From Deltaproteobacteria bacterium (GTDB lineage Bacteria; Myxococcota_A; UBA9160; SZUA-336), in assembly GCA_016875225.1 (NCBI GenBank), contig VGRW01000017.1:1-56484 (forward strand): DNA of 56,484 nucleotides, written 5' to 3'. A model generated the notes under the pieces. It worked only from the letters and a program-made list of their open reading frames with translations. It was not told where the DNA came from and searched no databases. This document shows, piece by piece, positions 43,654 to 52,640 of this stretch (its first letter is position 1; each line of letters begins with the position of its first letter). A program made the position numbers and the translations under genes.

Positions 43654-44325
43654 GTGGAGAAGCTGGTCTACGCGCTCTTCGGAGACGTGTCGGCGAGCCC
43701 CGCGGCGATCGCGGGCGAGCTCTTCGCGCTGGGCGCTCGCCGCGTCGCCGTGAACGTTTCGGACGAGCACGTTGCGCCGAAGCTCGGCTCGCGGATCACC
43801 CGGCTCGATCCCACGCTCGGGGCCGTCGTGTCGTTCTGGCTCGAGAGCGCACTCGACCGGCGGGCGATCGAGCGCGCGCTCGCGAACACCGCGAGCAGTC
43901 TGGCCGGGTACTCCGTGCTCGAGTCCGTCGCGCTCTCGAACCGAACGCACCCGGCTTCGCCGTCGCGGCGCACGCCGGGGATCAACATGATCGCCTGCAT
44001 CGCGCCCAGAATCGGACAGCCGTACGACGCGTGGCTCGAGTACTGGCTCGAAGAGCACCGGCGCGTCGCGCTCGAGGTTCAGGCCAGCTACGCCTACGTG
44101 CGCAACGTCGTCGTGCGCGCGCTCACGCCCGGAGCGCCGGCGTGGCGCGGCATCGTCGAGGAGGGCTTCGACGCCGACGCCGTCGGCGACCCGATGGCCT
44201 GGTACAAGGCCGGCGGATCGAAGCAGCGGCTCACGGAGAATCTCGGCCGGATGATCGCGAGCTGCCGCGAGTTCCTGGACCTCGACCGCGTCGAGTCACA
44301 CCCGATGAGCGAATATCTGTTCTAG
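43654..44325 (+). CDS. EthD-domain protein
   Basis: A 223-residue protein with tandem ferredoxin-like folds of the EthD/dimeric alpha-beta barrel group. The second half (INMIACIAPRIGQPYDAWLEYWLEEHRRVALEVQASYAYVRNVVVRALT) has the EthD pattern WLEYW..HR..A.E.Q....Y..N. EthD proteins are small accessory or detoxification enzymes, first seen in ETBE degradation. The start is GTG. The last 4 bases overlap the end of the convergent acyl-CoA ligase. Confidence 0.7.
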   Translation: MEKLVYALFGDVSASPAAIAGELFALGARRVAVNVSDEHVAPKLGSRITRLDPTLGAVVSFWLESALDRRAIERALANTASSLAGYSVLESVALSNRTHPASPSRRTPGINMIACIAPRIGQPYDAWLEYWLEEHRRVALEVQASYAYVRNVVVRALTPGAPAWRGIVEEGFDADAVGDPMAWYKAGGSKQRLTENLGRMIASCREFLDLDRVESHPMSEYLF

Positions 44326-45962
44326 GTCTTGCGCAGATCCGGAAGCCGGTAGCCCTCGGACTCGAGCCTCGCGCGGATGGCTTTCTTGTCGAGCTTGCCG
44401 GTCGAGGTGAGCGGTACGGAGTCGACGAAGAGCACCTCGTCGGGGAGCTGCCACTTCGCGAAGCCGCTCGCGCAGTGTGCGGTCACGTCTTCGGCGCTGA
44501 GCTCGGCTCCGGCGCGCCGCACGACCAGCGCGACCGGACGCTCGTCCCACTTCGGGTGCGGCTGCGCGACGACCGCGGCGGTTGCGACACCGGGAAGCGA
44601 CACGATGTGGTTCTCGAGGTCGACCGACGAGATCCACTCGCCGCCGGACTTGATCAGATCCTTCGAGCGATCCGCGATGATCAAGTACTCCTCGGGATCG
44701 ATCTTCGCGACGTCGCCCGTCACCAGCCAGCCGTCGTGGAACTTCTCGGGCTGCGGGTCGTTGAAATACTCGGAGCATATCCACGGCCCGCGGATCAGCA
44801 GGTTCCCGGTCGCGCGGCCGTCGTGCGGAAGCGCCTTCCAGTCGTCGTCGACGATCTCGATCTCCAGGCCCGGCATGAGCAGCCCCGCCTTCGCGATGTT
44901 CTCGAACTGGGCGTCGAGCGGGAGCTCGCGGTGTTTGCGCTTGGCGATGCGGCGCGAGAGCGTGCCGAGCGGGTTCGTCTCGGTCATTCCCCAGCCCTGG
45001 ATCATCTCGACGCCGAGCCGGTCCCAGAACCAGCGCATCAGCGAGACGGGCGGCGCCGAGCCGCCGCAGGTGAGGCGCTGGAGCTGCGAAAGGTCCCAGC
45101 GCTCGGGCTCGGCCTCGAGCGCCGCGCGCGCGCCCTGCCAGATCGTCGGCACACCCGCGGAAATCGTGACCTGTTCCGCCGCGATCAGGTCGAGCAGCGA
45201 CTTCGGATCCATGAAGCGGTGCGGCATGACCTGCTTCGCGCCGAGCATCGTGGCGCTGAACGGAAGGCCCCAGCCCATGGCGTGGAACATGGGGACGATT
45301 CCGCAGACGCTGTCGGTCGCGGAGAGCGCCATCGCGTCGGTCATCGACTGCGCCATCGTGTGCAGGTAGGTCGAGCGGTGCGTGTACATCACGCCCTTGG
45401 GATTTCCGGTCGTGCCGCTGGTGTAGCAGAGGCCCATCGGCGCGTTCTCGTCGAGCTCGGGCCAGCGGCAGTCCGCGGGCTCCGAACCGATGAAGTCCTC
45501 CCAGTCGACGGCGTTCGGGAGCGTGGTCTGGAAGCCGCCGGCCTCGCAGCCGACCACGATCCGCTCGACGCTGGCGAGCTTGCCGCGAAGCGGCTCCAGC
45601 AGCGGCAGCAGGTCGGCGTCGACGAGCAGCACGCGATCGGCCGCGTGATTCACGATGTACTCGAGCTCGCGCGGAGAGAGCCGGATGTTCAGCGTGTGCA
45701 GCACCGCGCCCATCGACGGCAGCGCTTGATACGCCTCGAGGTGGCGGCGGCCGTTCCACATGAACGTGGCGACCCGGTCGCCGATCCCGATGCCGTGGCG
45801 TCGCAGGGCGCTTGCGAGCTGACAGGCGCGAGCGCGCGTCTGCGCGTAGCTCTGCCGATGCCTTCCGTTCGCGGTCGCGGTGACGATCTCCTCGTCGGGC
45901 GAGAGCCGCGCGCCGCGATCGAGAAGACGGGACATGAGCAGAGGAGTGCGCTGCATGGTCAT
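44322..45962 (-). CDS. AMP-dependent fatty acyl-CoA ligase
   Basis: A 546-residue adenylate-forming ligase. AMP-binding motif YTSGTTGNPKGVMYTHRS, A5 GWGMTETNPLGTLS, D-G-W-L-V-TGDVAKIDPEEYLIIADRSKDLIKSGGEW (A7/A8) and A10 LTSTGKLDKKA are intact. The layout is that of medium/long-chain AlkK/FadK ligases: fatty acid + ATP + CoA gives acyl-CoA. The ATG lies a few bases before the second Met. It belongs to a minus-strand run behind MATE and PP2C. Confidence 0.9.
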   Translation of the reverse strand: MTMQRTPLLMSRLLDRGARLSPDEEIVTATANGRHRQSYAQTRARACQLASALRRHGIGIGDRVATFMWNGRRHLEAYQALPSMGAVLHTLNIRLSPRELEYIVNHAADRVLLVDADLLPLLEPLRGKLASVERIVVGCEAGGFQTTLPNAVDWEDFIGSEPADCRWPELDENAPMGLCYTSGTTGNPKGVMYTHRSTYLHTMAQSMTDAMALSATDSVCGIVPMFHAMGWGLPFSATMLGAKQVMPHRFMDPKSLLDLIAAEQVTISAGVPTIWQGARAALEAEPERWDLSQLQRLTCGGSAPPVSLMRWFWDRLGVEMIQGWGMTETNPLGTLSRRIAKRKHRELPLDAQFENIAKAGLLMPGLEIEIVDDDWKALPHDGRATGNLLIRGPWICSEYFNDPQPEKFHDGWLVTGDVAKIDPEEYLIIADRSKDLIKSGGEWISSVDLENHIVSLPGVATAAVVAQPHPKWDERPVALVVRRAGAELSAEDVTAHCASGFAKWQLPDEVLFVDSVPLTSTGKLDKKAIRARLESEGYRLPDLRKT

Positions 45963-45995
45963 GGGCGCATTCTCGGCGCGCGGGGGCGGCGCTGT

Positions 45996-47600
45996 CTACT
46001 GGCGCCAGCGACCTTCGAAACGCAGGCGTCCCCCGGCATCGTTCAGGATCAGGCGCTGCTCGTCCTGGGTGCGGAAGCGGCCGTTCTCGTCGCGGAACGC
46101 GTAGCTCACCACGAGCCGCAGATAAACGCGCCCCGGCTGCGAGCGCTCCTCGTCGATCTCGGCCGCGACGAGCCGGAAGCCGTCGCGCGTTCCGGGACGG
46201 CCCGCGAACTCCGCGGGCTCGTCACTGAAGCCGAGCGCCTCCAGGCGCGCGCGGTCGCTGGTCTCGAGCGCTGCGAGCCACTCGGTGAGGAATCTCTCGA
46301 CGGGCGGCGTGAGCTCGAAGCCGGCGAAGCTCGGCTCCGGCGCGTCGGCGAGAGGCGCGGGCGCGGCGGGGATCTCCGGCGGTCGCGGCGCGATCTCGAG
46401 CTTGGGGGCCGCTGGCTTCTCGACCGGCTTTGGGGCGGGCTTTGCGACCGGCTTTGCGATGGGCGTCGCGGCCGGCTTCGCCACCGGTGCGGGTGCGGGA
46501 GTGGGTGCTGGAGTGGGAGCCGGAGCGGGAACCGGCGATCGGACCAGCGCGGGGCGCGGCACTGGTGCGCCGCTGGTCGCGATCGCAGGGCTCTTCGCCG
46601 TGTAGGTCCAGATGCCGAGGCCGATGCCAGCGACCACGAGCGCCGCGAAGCCGCCGACGAGGAGCGAGAGCGGGTCGAACGAGCGCCGCGACTGCACCGG
46701 CGTCATGCGCGGGATCTGGATCTGCTGGACGGGGGGCGGCACGAAGTCCGGCTCGGGCGCGGGCTCGCCCGTGAGGTCCGCGAAGGACGTCTCGGACTCT
46801 GCTGCGGGCTCGGCCTCGACCAGCGGTGCCTCGGCAATCGCATCGGCAACCACCGCGACGACGACGGACACGTTGTCCGGTCCCCCCGCTTCGTTCGCGG
46901 CGTCGACCAGAGCGGCTGCGGCGGAGCGAGGGTCTCCAGAAGCGAGCGCTCGCGCGATCGCTCGCTCTTCCACGTATCCGTGCAGACCGTCGGAGCAGAG
47001 CAGCAGGCGATCGCCGGGGCGGAGCTCGATCGCGACGTGCTCGACCGAGACGTCCGGCGCCTGTCCGACCGCGCGCATCAGCTCGTGCCGGCGCGGGTGC
47101 GTCCGGGCGGCGTCGCTCGTGATCACGCCGAGAGAGATCCACTCGCTCATCAGCGAGTGGTCGCGCGAGAGCGCCTCGAGATTGCGACCGCGAAGCCGGT
47201 AGCAGCGGCTGTCGCCGACCCATGCGAGCCAGGCGCCGCCGTCGGGCGCGAGCATGACGGCGACCGCGGTCGTGCCCATTCCGCGCAGCTCGGAATTGGA
47301 GAGCGCGTGCGCGTACACCTCCTCGTTCGCGAGCTCGAGGCTGCGGCACAGCCGCTCCTCGGGCGTTCCGTGCGGCTCGCGGAACACCCGCTCGACCGTC
47401 TCGAGGCAGATCCGGCTCGCGGTCTCGCCGCCGCGATGCCCGCCCATTCCGTCGGCGACGATCAGAATCCGCTCGCGCGAGGTGTTCTCGAAGACCGCGA
47501 CCGAGTCCTGGTTCTCCGCGCGCACCCGTCCCGCGTCCGAGAGCGACGCGATCGCGATCGTCTCGGCCTCGGGCGCGCCGAGCGCGTCGATGCCCTGCAT
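45996..47600 (-). CDS. PP2C-type protein phosphatase with membrane anchor and Pro-rich spacer
   Basis: A 534-residue PPM-family Ser/Thr phosphatase. Catalytic domain (about 1-250): SDAGRVRAENQD, VADGMGGHRGGETAS, MGTTAVAV, AWVGDSRCYRL, LLLCSDGLHGYV, DNVSVVVAVV, which supply the metal-binding Asp residues. A membrane helix (LLVGGFAALVVAGIGLGIWTYTA, about 300) is followed by a Pro/Ala/Lys repeat (PAPTPAPTPAPAP, KPVAKPAPKPVEKP, about 330-400) and a C-terminal NTF2-like domain of about 110 residues (FLTEWLAALETSDRARLEAL, RVYLRLVVSYAFRDENGRF). The ATG at 47600 has AAGG 5 bases upstream. It lies downstream of the MATE gene. A partner kinase is not seen. Confidence 0.85.
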   Translation of the reverse strand: MQGIDALGAPEAETIAIASLSDAGRVRAENQDSVAVFENTSRERILIVADGMGGHRGGETASRICLETVERVFREPHGTPEERLCRSLELANEEVYAHALSNSELRGMGTTAVAVMLAPDGGAWLAWVGDSRCYRLRGRNLEALSRDHSLMSEWISLGVITSDAARTHPRRHELMRAVGQAPDVSVEHVAIELRPGDRLLLCSDGLHGYVEERAIARALASGDPRSAAAALVDAANEAGGPDNVSVVVAVVADAIAEAPLVEAEPAAESETSFADLTGEPAPEPDFVPPPVQQIQIPRMTPVQSRRSFDPLSLLVGGFAALVVAGIGLGIWTYTAKSPAIATSGAPVPRPALVRSPVPAPAPTPAPTPAPAPVAKPAATPIAKPVAKPAPKPVEKPAAPKLEIAPRPPEIPAAPAPLADAPEPSFAGFELTPPVERFLTEWLAALETSDRARLEALGFSDEPAEFAGRPGTRDGFRLVAAEIDEERSQPGRVYLRLVVSYAFRDENGRFRTQDEQRLILNDAGGRLRFEGRWRQ

Positions 47601-47629
47601 GCGCACCTTATCGACCGGTGCGGCCGAGA

Positions 47630-49006
47630 TCAGATGCGGATCGACCGCCAGTGCCCGGCGCGGAAGCGCAGCACGAGGGCGAGCGAGAGCACGAGCACGT
47701 AGACGAGCTCGCCCACCCAGGCGCCGAACACGCCTCCCTCGAGCCAGATGGCGGCGACGTACACGGCTGGCAACCGGAGCGCCCAGGCGAGCGTGGCCTG
47801 CACGGCAAACGGCCAGCGGGTGTCGCCCGCGCCGCGCAGCGAGCCGCTGGCGACGATGCCCACCGCGTCGATCACCTGGAAGAACGCTCCGAGCAAGAGC
47901 AGCGGGCGCGCGAGCTCCAGCACGTTCGCGTCGCGCGAGAAGATCCCGAGCAGCGCCTCGGGCACGCCGACGAACAGGATCGCCACGAGCAGCGCGAGCC
48001 CGAGCGCGAGCATCTGCGCCGAGCCGTAGCTGCGCTGCGCCGCCTCGAGATCGCGTCCGCCGATGTAGCGCCCGACCAGCGTGCCCGCCGCGATCGAGAT
48101 CGCGAAGGCCTGCATGAACGAGACGGACAGCAGCTGCAACATGGCCTGGCTCGCGGCCATCGAGACGTCGCCCATCCGGGCGACCACCGAGGCGAAGATC
48201 GCGAACGTCGTCATGTCGAGCAGCCACTGTCCCCCGATCGGCGCGCTGGTGCGCAGGAAGCGCAGCATGGCGTCGCGCTCGGGTCGACACGGAGCGGTGT
48301 GATAGCGCAGGCGCATCGTGCGGCGCAGCACGGCCGCGGCCTGGATGGCCAGGATCGTCCAGCTCCCCGCGGAGATCGCGTAGCCGGCACCTGCGACGCC
48401 GAGCTCCGGCATGCCGAGCTCGCCGAAGATCAGCGCGTACGCGAGCACCACGTTGACCGCGATCCCGCCGAGCACGGCGTAGAGCGGGGTTCGCGTGTCT
48501 CCGACGCCGCGGAAGAAGCTCATCAGCACGAAATTCGCGACCACCGCCGGCCCGCCCGGAAGGCGCGCGTAGCCGTAATCTATCGCCGCGGCCGCGAGCT
48601 CGGGCGACGGGCCGATCCATCCGATCAAGAGCGGCAGGAGCACGGCGACGGCGAACATCCAGACGGTCATCGCCGGAACCAGCAGCCAGATCGCCTGCCA
48701 GATCCACGGGCCGCAGCGCGCCTGCTCCTCCGCGCCGTCGTGGCGCGACACGAACGCCTGAACGCCCTGCCCCATGCCGGTGAACGGAACGAAGAGCGTC
48801 CAGATCCAGATGCCGGCGAACCCGATCGCGCCGAGCTCGGTGGCCCCGAGCCGGCCGACCATCGCCGAGTCGACCAGCTGCATGATGGTCTCGGAGATGG
48901 TCTGCAAGACGACCGGGAAGGCGAGGAACGCGACTTCGCCGACGCTCCCGCTGCGGGCGCCGATCTCGGTGGTGCGGCTCGAAGTCTCTGCTGGTACGGA
49001 CATCAT
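47630..49006 (-). CDS. MATE family multidrug exporter
   Basis: A 458-residue twelve-helix cation-driven exporter. Two MatE repeats are visible: FLAFPVVLQTISETIMQLVDSAMVGRLGATELGAIGFA, SFFRGVGDTRTPLYAVLGG, and in the second half LDMTTFAIFASVVARMGDVSMAASQAML, FAISIAAGTLVGRYIGG and SGSLRGAGDTRWPFAVQ. DNF/NorM-type substrates cannot be assigned. The first codons are ATGATG. A 13-bp hairpin and a possible leader frame lie upstream, so expression may be under attenuation. Confidence 0.92.
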   Translation of the reverse strand: MMSVPAETSSRTTEIGARSGSVGEVAFLAFPVVLQTISETIMQLVDSAMVGRLGATELGAIGFAGIWIWTLFVPFTGMGQGVQAFVSRHDGAEEQARCGPWIWQAIWLLVPAMTVWMFAVAVLLPLLIGWIGPSPELAAAAIDYGYARLPGGPAVVANFVLMSFFRGVGDTRTPLYAVLGGIAVNVVLAYALIFGELGMPELGVAGAGYAISAGSWTILAIQAAAVLRRTMRLRYHTAPCRPERDAMLRFLRTSAPIGGQWLLDMTTFAIFASVVARMGDVSMAASQAMLQLLSVSFMQAFAISIAAGTLVGRYIGGRDLEAAQRSYGSAQMLALGLALLVAILFVGVPEALLGIFSRDANVLELARPLLLLGAFFQVIDAVGIVASGSLRGAGDTRWPFAVQATLAWALRLPAVYVAAIWLEGGVFGAWVGELVYVLVLSLALVLRFRAGHWRSIRI

Positions 49007-49024
49007 TTGAACCTGTCTGGAAAG

Positions 49025-49062
49025 CCGAAGGCCGCGGTCGCTTTCGCGCCCGCGGCCTTCGG
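49025..49062 (-). promoter_or_regulatory. 13-bp GC hairpin in MATE 5' region
   Basis: CCGAAGGCCGCGG (49025-49037) and CCGCGGCCTTCGG (49050-49062) form a perfect 13-bp inverted repeat with a 12-base loop, 19 bases upstream of the MATE start codon. In the MATE transcript it is followed by CTTTCC, a weak terminator tail. Nothing upstream on this strand needs a terminator, so an attenuator or mRNA-stability role is more likely than simple termination. Confidence 0.5.
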
Positions 49063-49084
49063 TGAATCCCCTTCCAGGGTCGAG

Positions 49085-49171
49085 TCAGTCTGAGGCGGGC
49101 GCGTTTGTCCTGGGTGCGCGGATGCGCGTCATTGGCGCGCAGGGGCACGCGACGGCGTTGGTGTTCATCAT
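49085..49171 (-). CDS. Possible 28-residue leader peptide upstream of MATE
   Basis: A short frame beginning ATGATG with GGGAG about 9 bases upstream, ending at a TGA just before the 13-bp hairpin. The predicted peptide starts MMNTNAVACPCAPMTRI and is rich in Ala, Pro, Arg and Cys. It is a candidate because of position (RBS, short frame, stable hairpin, exporter gene), a familiar attenuation layout. A random frame of this size is common in GC-rich DNA. Confidence 0.3.
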   Translation of the reverse strand: MMNTNAVACPCAPMTRIRAPRTNAPASD

Positions 49172-49276
49172 CGGTGCCACTCCCTGCCTCGAATCGACGG
49201 CCGAGCTTATCGCGCGGCACGCCGCGAAGCAACGTTCTTCTACTTCCCGGGGCCGCCTGCCGAAGCGTGAGGGGAA

Positions 49277-50332
49277 GTGGCCCCCCACCCCTTCGCGCAG
49301 CAGTTCGCGCAGTGGCTCCTCTGGGAGGAGCAGAGCAACTTCTCCGGCTTCCGCACGACGACGCAGTACGTCGATCTCGAGGTCGCTCACGTCGAGCGCA
49401 GACGCGTGGCGGTGCAGAGCGCCGGTCCGGTGCCGCGCGCGCTGGCCGAGCGGATCCTCTCGGGGGATCACGTGCGGTTTCCGAAGCACCCGCTGAACCG
49501 AGACCCGAGCGTGGCCTTCCACGACGCCCCGGCCGCGGAGCGCTGGCGCGCGCGCTTCACGTCGTCGCGGACGCTCGTGATCTGGGACGGCGCCGGTGGG
49601 CTTCCCTTCGCGATCAAGCTCGCGACGGACCACCCCCACGCGGACGTGGTCCAGCCCGAGAAGACGCTTCTGCGCGAAGAAGTGCGCGAGGCGCTGCTCT
49701 TCGCCGAGCACGTGCGCGCGGTCGACGAGCGGCTCGGGCGCGATCCCGAGCTGATCCTGCTCACGGAGTCGATCGGAATCTCGGTGCCGGGCTCCGAGAG
49801 CGGATTTCTGGTCCGAGATCTCGGCCGGCTTCTCGACGGTCACTTCTACCTGCCGGCGTTCAGCATCCCGTTCGCGGGAGCTGCGATCGCGTCGGCCGCG
49901 GGCGAATCGTTCGCCGGCTTCTGGGGCGAAGCGTACGCCGAGCCGATCGGCCGCGCGAAGGCGAAGCTGCTCGCGCGCTACGGGCTGCAGTACCAGACGC
50001 CCAACCCGCAGAACATCCTCGTGCAGCTCGACCGGCACCTGCGCCCGACCGGCGCGATCGCGCTTCGCGATCTGGCCGACACCGACTTCGCGACCGACTC
50101 GTCTGGCGCGCCGGGCGCGGACTGGACGCAGCTCACGGCAAAGCTCGCGCCCGAGACGGCGAACTCCTTCTGGGCCTTCGACCAGGCGCCGGAATCGCCG
50201 GCCGACCCCGAGACGCTGGCCCACTGGTACCGCCGACACGATCGAGCGTACGTCGACGAGCTGTGCCGGCTGCGCGACCTGCCCGAATGCGACTCGCTCG
50301 AGGCGCTCGCGAAGGCGCTCACGCCCGTCTAG
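49277..50332 (+). CDS. Hypothetical protein with faint IucA/IucC (NIS synthetase) features
   Basis: A 351-residue cytoplasmic-looking protein (GTG start). Segments that recall the C-terminal half of NRPS-independent siderophore synthetases are RTLVIWDGAGGLPFAIKLATDHP (like the KL-SL...R strand in IucA), LILLTESIGISV, and QTPNPQNILVQLDRHLRPTGAIALRDLADTDF (like the E-x-H-x-QN-LLV..dg.p..l-RD pattern). The classic N-terminal HPxHPxxK motif is not visible, though FPKHPLNRDPSVAFH is suggestive. Either a reduced NIS synthetase or an unrelated family is possible. Upstream divergent from MATE; followed 10 bases later by rlmI. Confidence 0.4.
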   Translation: MAPHPFAQQFAQWLLWEEQSNFSGFRTTTQYVDLEVAHVERRRVAVQSAGPVPRALAERILSGDHVRFPKHPLNRDPSVAFHDAPAAERWRARFTSSRTLVIWDGAGGLPFAIKLATDHPHADVVQPEKTLLREEVREALLFAEHVRAVDERLGRDPELILLTESIGISVPGSESGFLVRDLGRLLDGHFYLPAFSIPFAGAAIASAAGESFAGFWGEAYAEPIGRAKAKLLARYGLQYQTPNPQNILVQLDRHLRPTGAIALRDLADTDFATDSSGAPGADWTQLTAKLAPETANSFWAFDQAPESPADPETLAHWYRRHDRAYVDELCRLRDLPECDSLEALAKALTPV

Positions 50333-50342
50333 CTTCGCGGGC

Positions 50343-51557
50343 TTGGGCCCACCTTCCGTCACCGTCCGGCTCACGCATTCCGCCGAGCGGCTGGTGCGCA
50401 TGGAACACCCCTGGCTCTACGCCGAGAGCATCCGCGCGGCGTCGCGCTCCGGAGCGGCAGGGGATCTCGCGGTGATCTTCGATCACAAGCGCAAGCTCCT
50501 CGCGCTCGGCCTCTGGGACCCCGACTCGCCGATCCGGATCCGCGTTCTCCACCGCGGCAAGCCGCGGTCGATCGACCGCGAGTTCTTCGCCGAGCGCCTG
50601 CGCGTCGCGAGCGAGATTCGCGCCGCGCTTCCCGACGAAGGCACGACGGGCTACCGCGTCGTGAACGGCGAGAGCGACGGGCTCCCCGGTCTCGTGCTCG
50701 ACCGCTACGAGGCGACGCTGGTACTGAAGCTCTACACCGCGGCGTGGCTGCCGCACCTGGCCGAGGTGCGCGCCGCCATCGCCGCGACTCTCGCGCCCGA
50801 GCGCGTGGTGCTGCGGCTGGCGCGCGCGATCGAAACCGCGTGTCGCGAGCGAGCCGGGCTCGAGGACGGGGCGATCCTCGAAGGGCCGCCGCTCTCGACC
50901 CCGCTGGTCTTCCGCGAGAACGGGCTTCGCTTCCGCTGCGATCCGGTGCGCGGTCAGAAGACCGGTTTCTTCCTCGACCAGCGCGAGAACCGCGCGCGCG
51001 TGGGCGGGCTCTCGCGCGGAAGGACGGTGCTGAACGCGTTCTCGTACACCGGCGGCTTCTCGCTCTACGCGGCGCGAGGCGGCGCGACGAGCGTGGTCTC
51101 GCTCGACTCGAGCCCGGCCGCGCTCGCGGAAGCGCGCGAGAACTTCGCCCTGAACGCGGATCTGCCCGAGATCGCGCGGGCGACACACGAATGCGTCTGC
51201 GAGGACGCGTTCGGCGCGCTGGCCCGCTTCGCAATCGAGCGCCGCCGCTTCGATCTGGTGGTGGTCGACCCGCCCGCGTTCGCGAAGGCGAAGTCCGAGG
51301 TCGGCTCGGCGCTCTCCGGGTACGCGAGACTCGCGGAGCTCGCCTGCGGCGTGCTCGCGCCGCAGGGCATTCTGGTCATGGCGTCCTGCTCGGCCCGGAT
51401 CGACGCCGACGCGCTGGCCGGGGCGATCCGCGCGGGTGCCAAGCGCGCCGGCCGGGAGCTCGCGGAATGGCAGCGAACCGCGCACGGCCCGGACCATCCG
51501 GTGCGCTTCCGCGAGGGCGCCTACCTGAAGTGCATCTGGCTTCGCGCTGCGAGATGA
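50343..51557 (+). CDS. rlmI: 23S rRNA (cytosine) methyltransferase RlmI-like
   Basis: A 404-residue enzyme: N-terminal PUA domain (LTHSAERLVRMEHPWLYAESI), EEHRE-like middle, then a SAM methyltransferase with GQKTGFFLDQRENRARV, VLNAFSYTGGFSLYAARGGA and LVVVDPPAFAKAKSEV, followed by ILVMASCSARID. This is the RlmI architecture (m5C1962 of 23S rRNA). The TTG start gives no strong SD; an internal start near the domain cannot be excluded. It is followed by the F420-type oxidoreductase. Confidence 0.87.
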   Translation: MGPPSVTVRLTHSAERLVRMEHPWLYAESIRAASRSGAAGDLAVIFDHKRKLLALGLWDPDSPIRIRVLHRGKPRSIDREFFAERLRVASEIRAALPDEGTTGYRVVNGESDGLPGLVLDRYEATLVLKLYTAAWLPHLAEVRAAIAATLAPERVVLRLARAIETACRERAGLEDGAILEGPPLSTPLVFRENGLRFRCDPVRGQKTGFFLDQRENRARVGGLSRGRTVLNAFSYTGGFSLYAARGGATSVVSLDSSPAALAEARENFALNADLPEIARATHECVCEDAFGALARFAIERRRFDLVVVDPPAFAKAKSEVGSALSGYARLAELACGVLAPQGILVMASCSARIDADALAGAIRAGAKRAGRELAEWQRTAHGPDHPVRFREGAYLKCIWLRAAR

Positions 51558-51589
51558 TGGGCGCCACACCCGGCGAACGGAGGCGAGAC

Positions 51590-52636
51590 ATGAAGCTCGG
51601 CATCGGCATCGGCTACTCGGGCGCGGACATCCGGATCCCCGTCGAGCGGATCCAGCTCGCGGAGAGGCTCGGCTACGACTCGGTCTGGACCGCCGAGGCC
51701 TACGGGTCCGACGCGATCACGCCGCTCGCCTACCTGGCCGGCAAGACCTCGCGGATCCGGCTCGGCACCGGGATCATCCAGCTCGCCGCCCGCACGCCCG
51801 CCGCGACCGCGATGGCGGCGGCCACGGTCGACCAGCTCGCCGGCGGAAACCGGTTCATCTGCGGGCTCGGCGTCTCGGGGCCGCAGATCGTCGAGGGCTG
51901 GTACGGCCAGCCCTGGGGCAAGCCGAACGCGCGCATCCGCGACTACGTCGCGATCATGCGCAAGATCTTCGAGCGCAAGGCGCCGGTCACGCACGCGGGA
52001 AAGGAGATCTCGCTGCCCTACACCGGGCCGGGCGCGATGGGGATCGGCAAGCCGCTGATGTCGATCCTGCACCCGAATCCGAAGCTTCCGATCTGGCTGG
52101 GCACGGGCACCGAGGCGAACGTGAAGATGACCGCGGAGATCGCCGACGGCTGGCTGCCGCTGGGGCTCGTGCCCGGCAACTGGAAGCTCTACCAGGGCTG
52201 GGTCGAGGCCGGCTTCGCGCGCGCGGGCAACGGCAAATCCTGGAAGGACTTCGAGATCCAGGCCTCGTCGACGGTGATCCTGACCGACGACGTGCGCGGG
52301 GCGCTCGCGCGGATCAAGCCGCGCGTCGCGCTCTACGTCGGCGGAATGGGTCACCGCAACATCAACTTCCACAACCAGATGATGGTGCGCCGCGGCTACG
52401 CCGACGCGGCCGCGCGGATCCAGGAGCTGTACCTGGCCGGGCGCAAGGCCGAGGCCGCCGACGCCGTGCCCGACGAATTCGTCGACGACGGCGCGCTGGT
52501 CGGTCCGGTCGCGCGGATTCGCGAGCGCTTCAAGGAGTGGACGCAGATCCCCGTAACGGGGCTCACGATCAACGGCGACGCCCCGGGCACGCTCGAGCTC
52601 ATGGCCGAGATCGCCGGACTCCGCGCGCCGGCCTAG
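51590..52636 (+). CDS. LLM-class F420-dependent oxidoreductase (Rv3520c-like)
   Basis: A 348-residue luciferase-like enzyme. MKLGIGIGYSGA, AERLGYDSVWTAEAYGSDAITPLAYLAGKT, RIRLGTGIIQLAARTPAATAMAAATVDQLAGG and GLGVSGPQIVEGWYGQPW closely follow the TIGR03559/Rv3520c subfamily. LPIWLGTGTEANVKMTAEIADGWLPLGL is the typical distal strand. F420 is the likely cofactor, which implies that the organism makes F420; no cofactor-synthesis gene is present here. CGGAGGCGAGAC precedes the ATG. Confidence 0.85.
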   Translation: MKLGIGIGYSGADIRIPVERIQLAERLGYDSVWTAEAYGSDAITPLAYLAGKTSRIRLGTGIIQLAARTPAATAMAAATVDQLAGGNRFICGLGVSGPQIVEGWYGQPWGKPNARIRDYVAIMRKIFERKAPVTHAGKEISLPYTGPGAMGIGKPLMSILHPNPKLPIWLGTGTEANVKMTAEIADGWLPLGLVPGNWKLYQGWVEAGFARAGNGKSWKDFEIQASSTVILTDDVRGALARIKPRVALYVGGMGHRNINFHNQMMVRRGYADAAARIQELYLAGRKAEAADAVPDEFVDDGALVGPVARIRERFKEWTQIPVTGLTINGDAPGTLELMAEIAGLRAPA

Positions 52637-52640
52637 CGGC

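Noticed and set aside
46484-46600. Repeat array or minisatellite in the PP2C gene
   Set aside because: The base repetition only encodes the Pro-Ala-Lys spacer of the phosphatase; it is coding and not a separate element.
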